Origin: Patescibacteria group bacterium
GTDB taxonomy: Bacteria > Patescibacteriota > Patescibacteriia > GCA-002772895
NCBI GenBank assembly: GCA_018895765.1
Contig: JAHINX010000039.1
Span: 1 to 6,185 of the forward strand
Length of the DNA: 6,185 nucleotides
Direction of reading: 5' to 3'
Of this stretch, positions 6,056 to 6,185 are shown one piece after another. The notes beneath the pieces are model-generated. The model was not told the DNA's origin. It did no database searches and saw only the letters and a list, made by a program, of their open reading frames with translations. The position numbers and the translations under genes were made by a program. The first letter of the stretch is position 1, and every line of letters starts with the position of its first letter.

Positions 6056-6185
6056 CTATTTTTTTCTCCTCGCTACTTTCTTTTTCTTAGCAACTTTTTT
6101 CTTTTTTGGAGCTGCCTTTTTTTTCTTTTTTGGAGCTGCCTTTTTCTTAGAAACTTTTTTCTTTTTTGGAGCTGCCTTTTTCTTA
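6056..6185 (-). CDS. C-terminal end of a lysine-rich (histone H1-like tail) protein, partial
   Basis: Read on the - strand, the last 42 codons of a gene run from the window edge to a TAG stop at 6058-6056. No start is in the window. The residues are almost only Lys, Ala, Pro and Val: three AAP units alternate with runs of 3 to 5 Lys (AAPKKKKVSKKK, AAPKKKKK, AAPKKKKVAKKKK), ending VARRKK. At DNA level GGAGCTGCC recurs at 6108, 6132 and 6168, that is at 24- and 36-base intervals, as in a tract that grows or shrinks by whole codons. Such tails bind DNA without sequence preference in bacterial H1-like proteins and in tailed HU proteins; tails of this kind also occur on some ribosomal proteins. 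The globular part, if any, lies outside the window, so the protein cannot be named. It is convergent with the EndoQ gene. Confidence 0.8.
   Translation of the reverse strand, partial: KKKAAPKKKKVSKKKAAPKKKKKAAPKKKKVAKKKKVARRKK

Noticed and set aside
6061..6185. CRISPR-like or simple repeat at the right edge
   Set aside because: The repeats keep one reading frame, differ in spacing, and encode a plausible Lys/Ala/Pro tail with a proper stop.

Overview
The window holds the 3' part of a bacterial 23S rRNA gene broken by two group I introns, a linked 5S rRNA gene, four complete protein genes outside the introns on the + strand, and the 3' end of one gene on the - strand. The protein genes are AT-rich. 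Several traits together suggest a reduced bacterium of the Candidate Phyla Radiation, perhaps Parcubacteria: self-splicing introns in 23S rRNA, an L1-stalk helix (H78) cut down to a small hairpin, a GlmU with only its first domain, an EndoQ-type repair nuclease and a Lys/Ala/Pro-rich chromatin-like tail. The lineage is an inference, not a proven assignment.

Region 1 (1 to about 2224): 23S rRNA from domain IV to the 3' end. Exons are 1-780, 1083-1238 and 1995 to about 2224. Intron 1 (781-1082, no ORF) sits at E. coli position U2500/C2501 in the peptidyl-transferase ring. Intron 2 (1239-1994) sits at U2656/A2657, inside the sarcin-ricin loop. It carries a LAGLIDADG homing endonuclease gene resembling I-CreI. 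The two introns share core sequence blocks, while their helices P3, P7.2 and P9 differ by compensating changes, so they are related and probably both functional.

Region 2 (about 2225-2782): a short spacer without tRNA, then 5S rRNA with a 22-bp extended terminal stem running into a T tract. Next come a near-consensus promoter, a 78-residue protein of unknown function and an intrinsic terminator.

Region 3 (2783-4664): a GlmR/YvcK-family (CofD-like) protein and a GlmU-type uridylyltransferase five bases apart, very likely one transcript concerned with UDP-GlcNAc and cell-wall precursor supply. A nested inverted repeat with a GC-rich hairpin follows.

Region 4 (4665-6185): an EndoQ-family PHP-domain nuclease (repair of deaminated DNA), a bidirectional terminator, and the C-terminal 42 codons of a convergent gene whose product ends in lysine-rich AAPKKK-type repeats.
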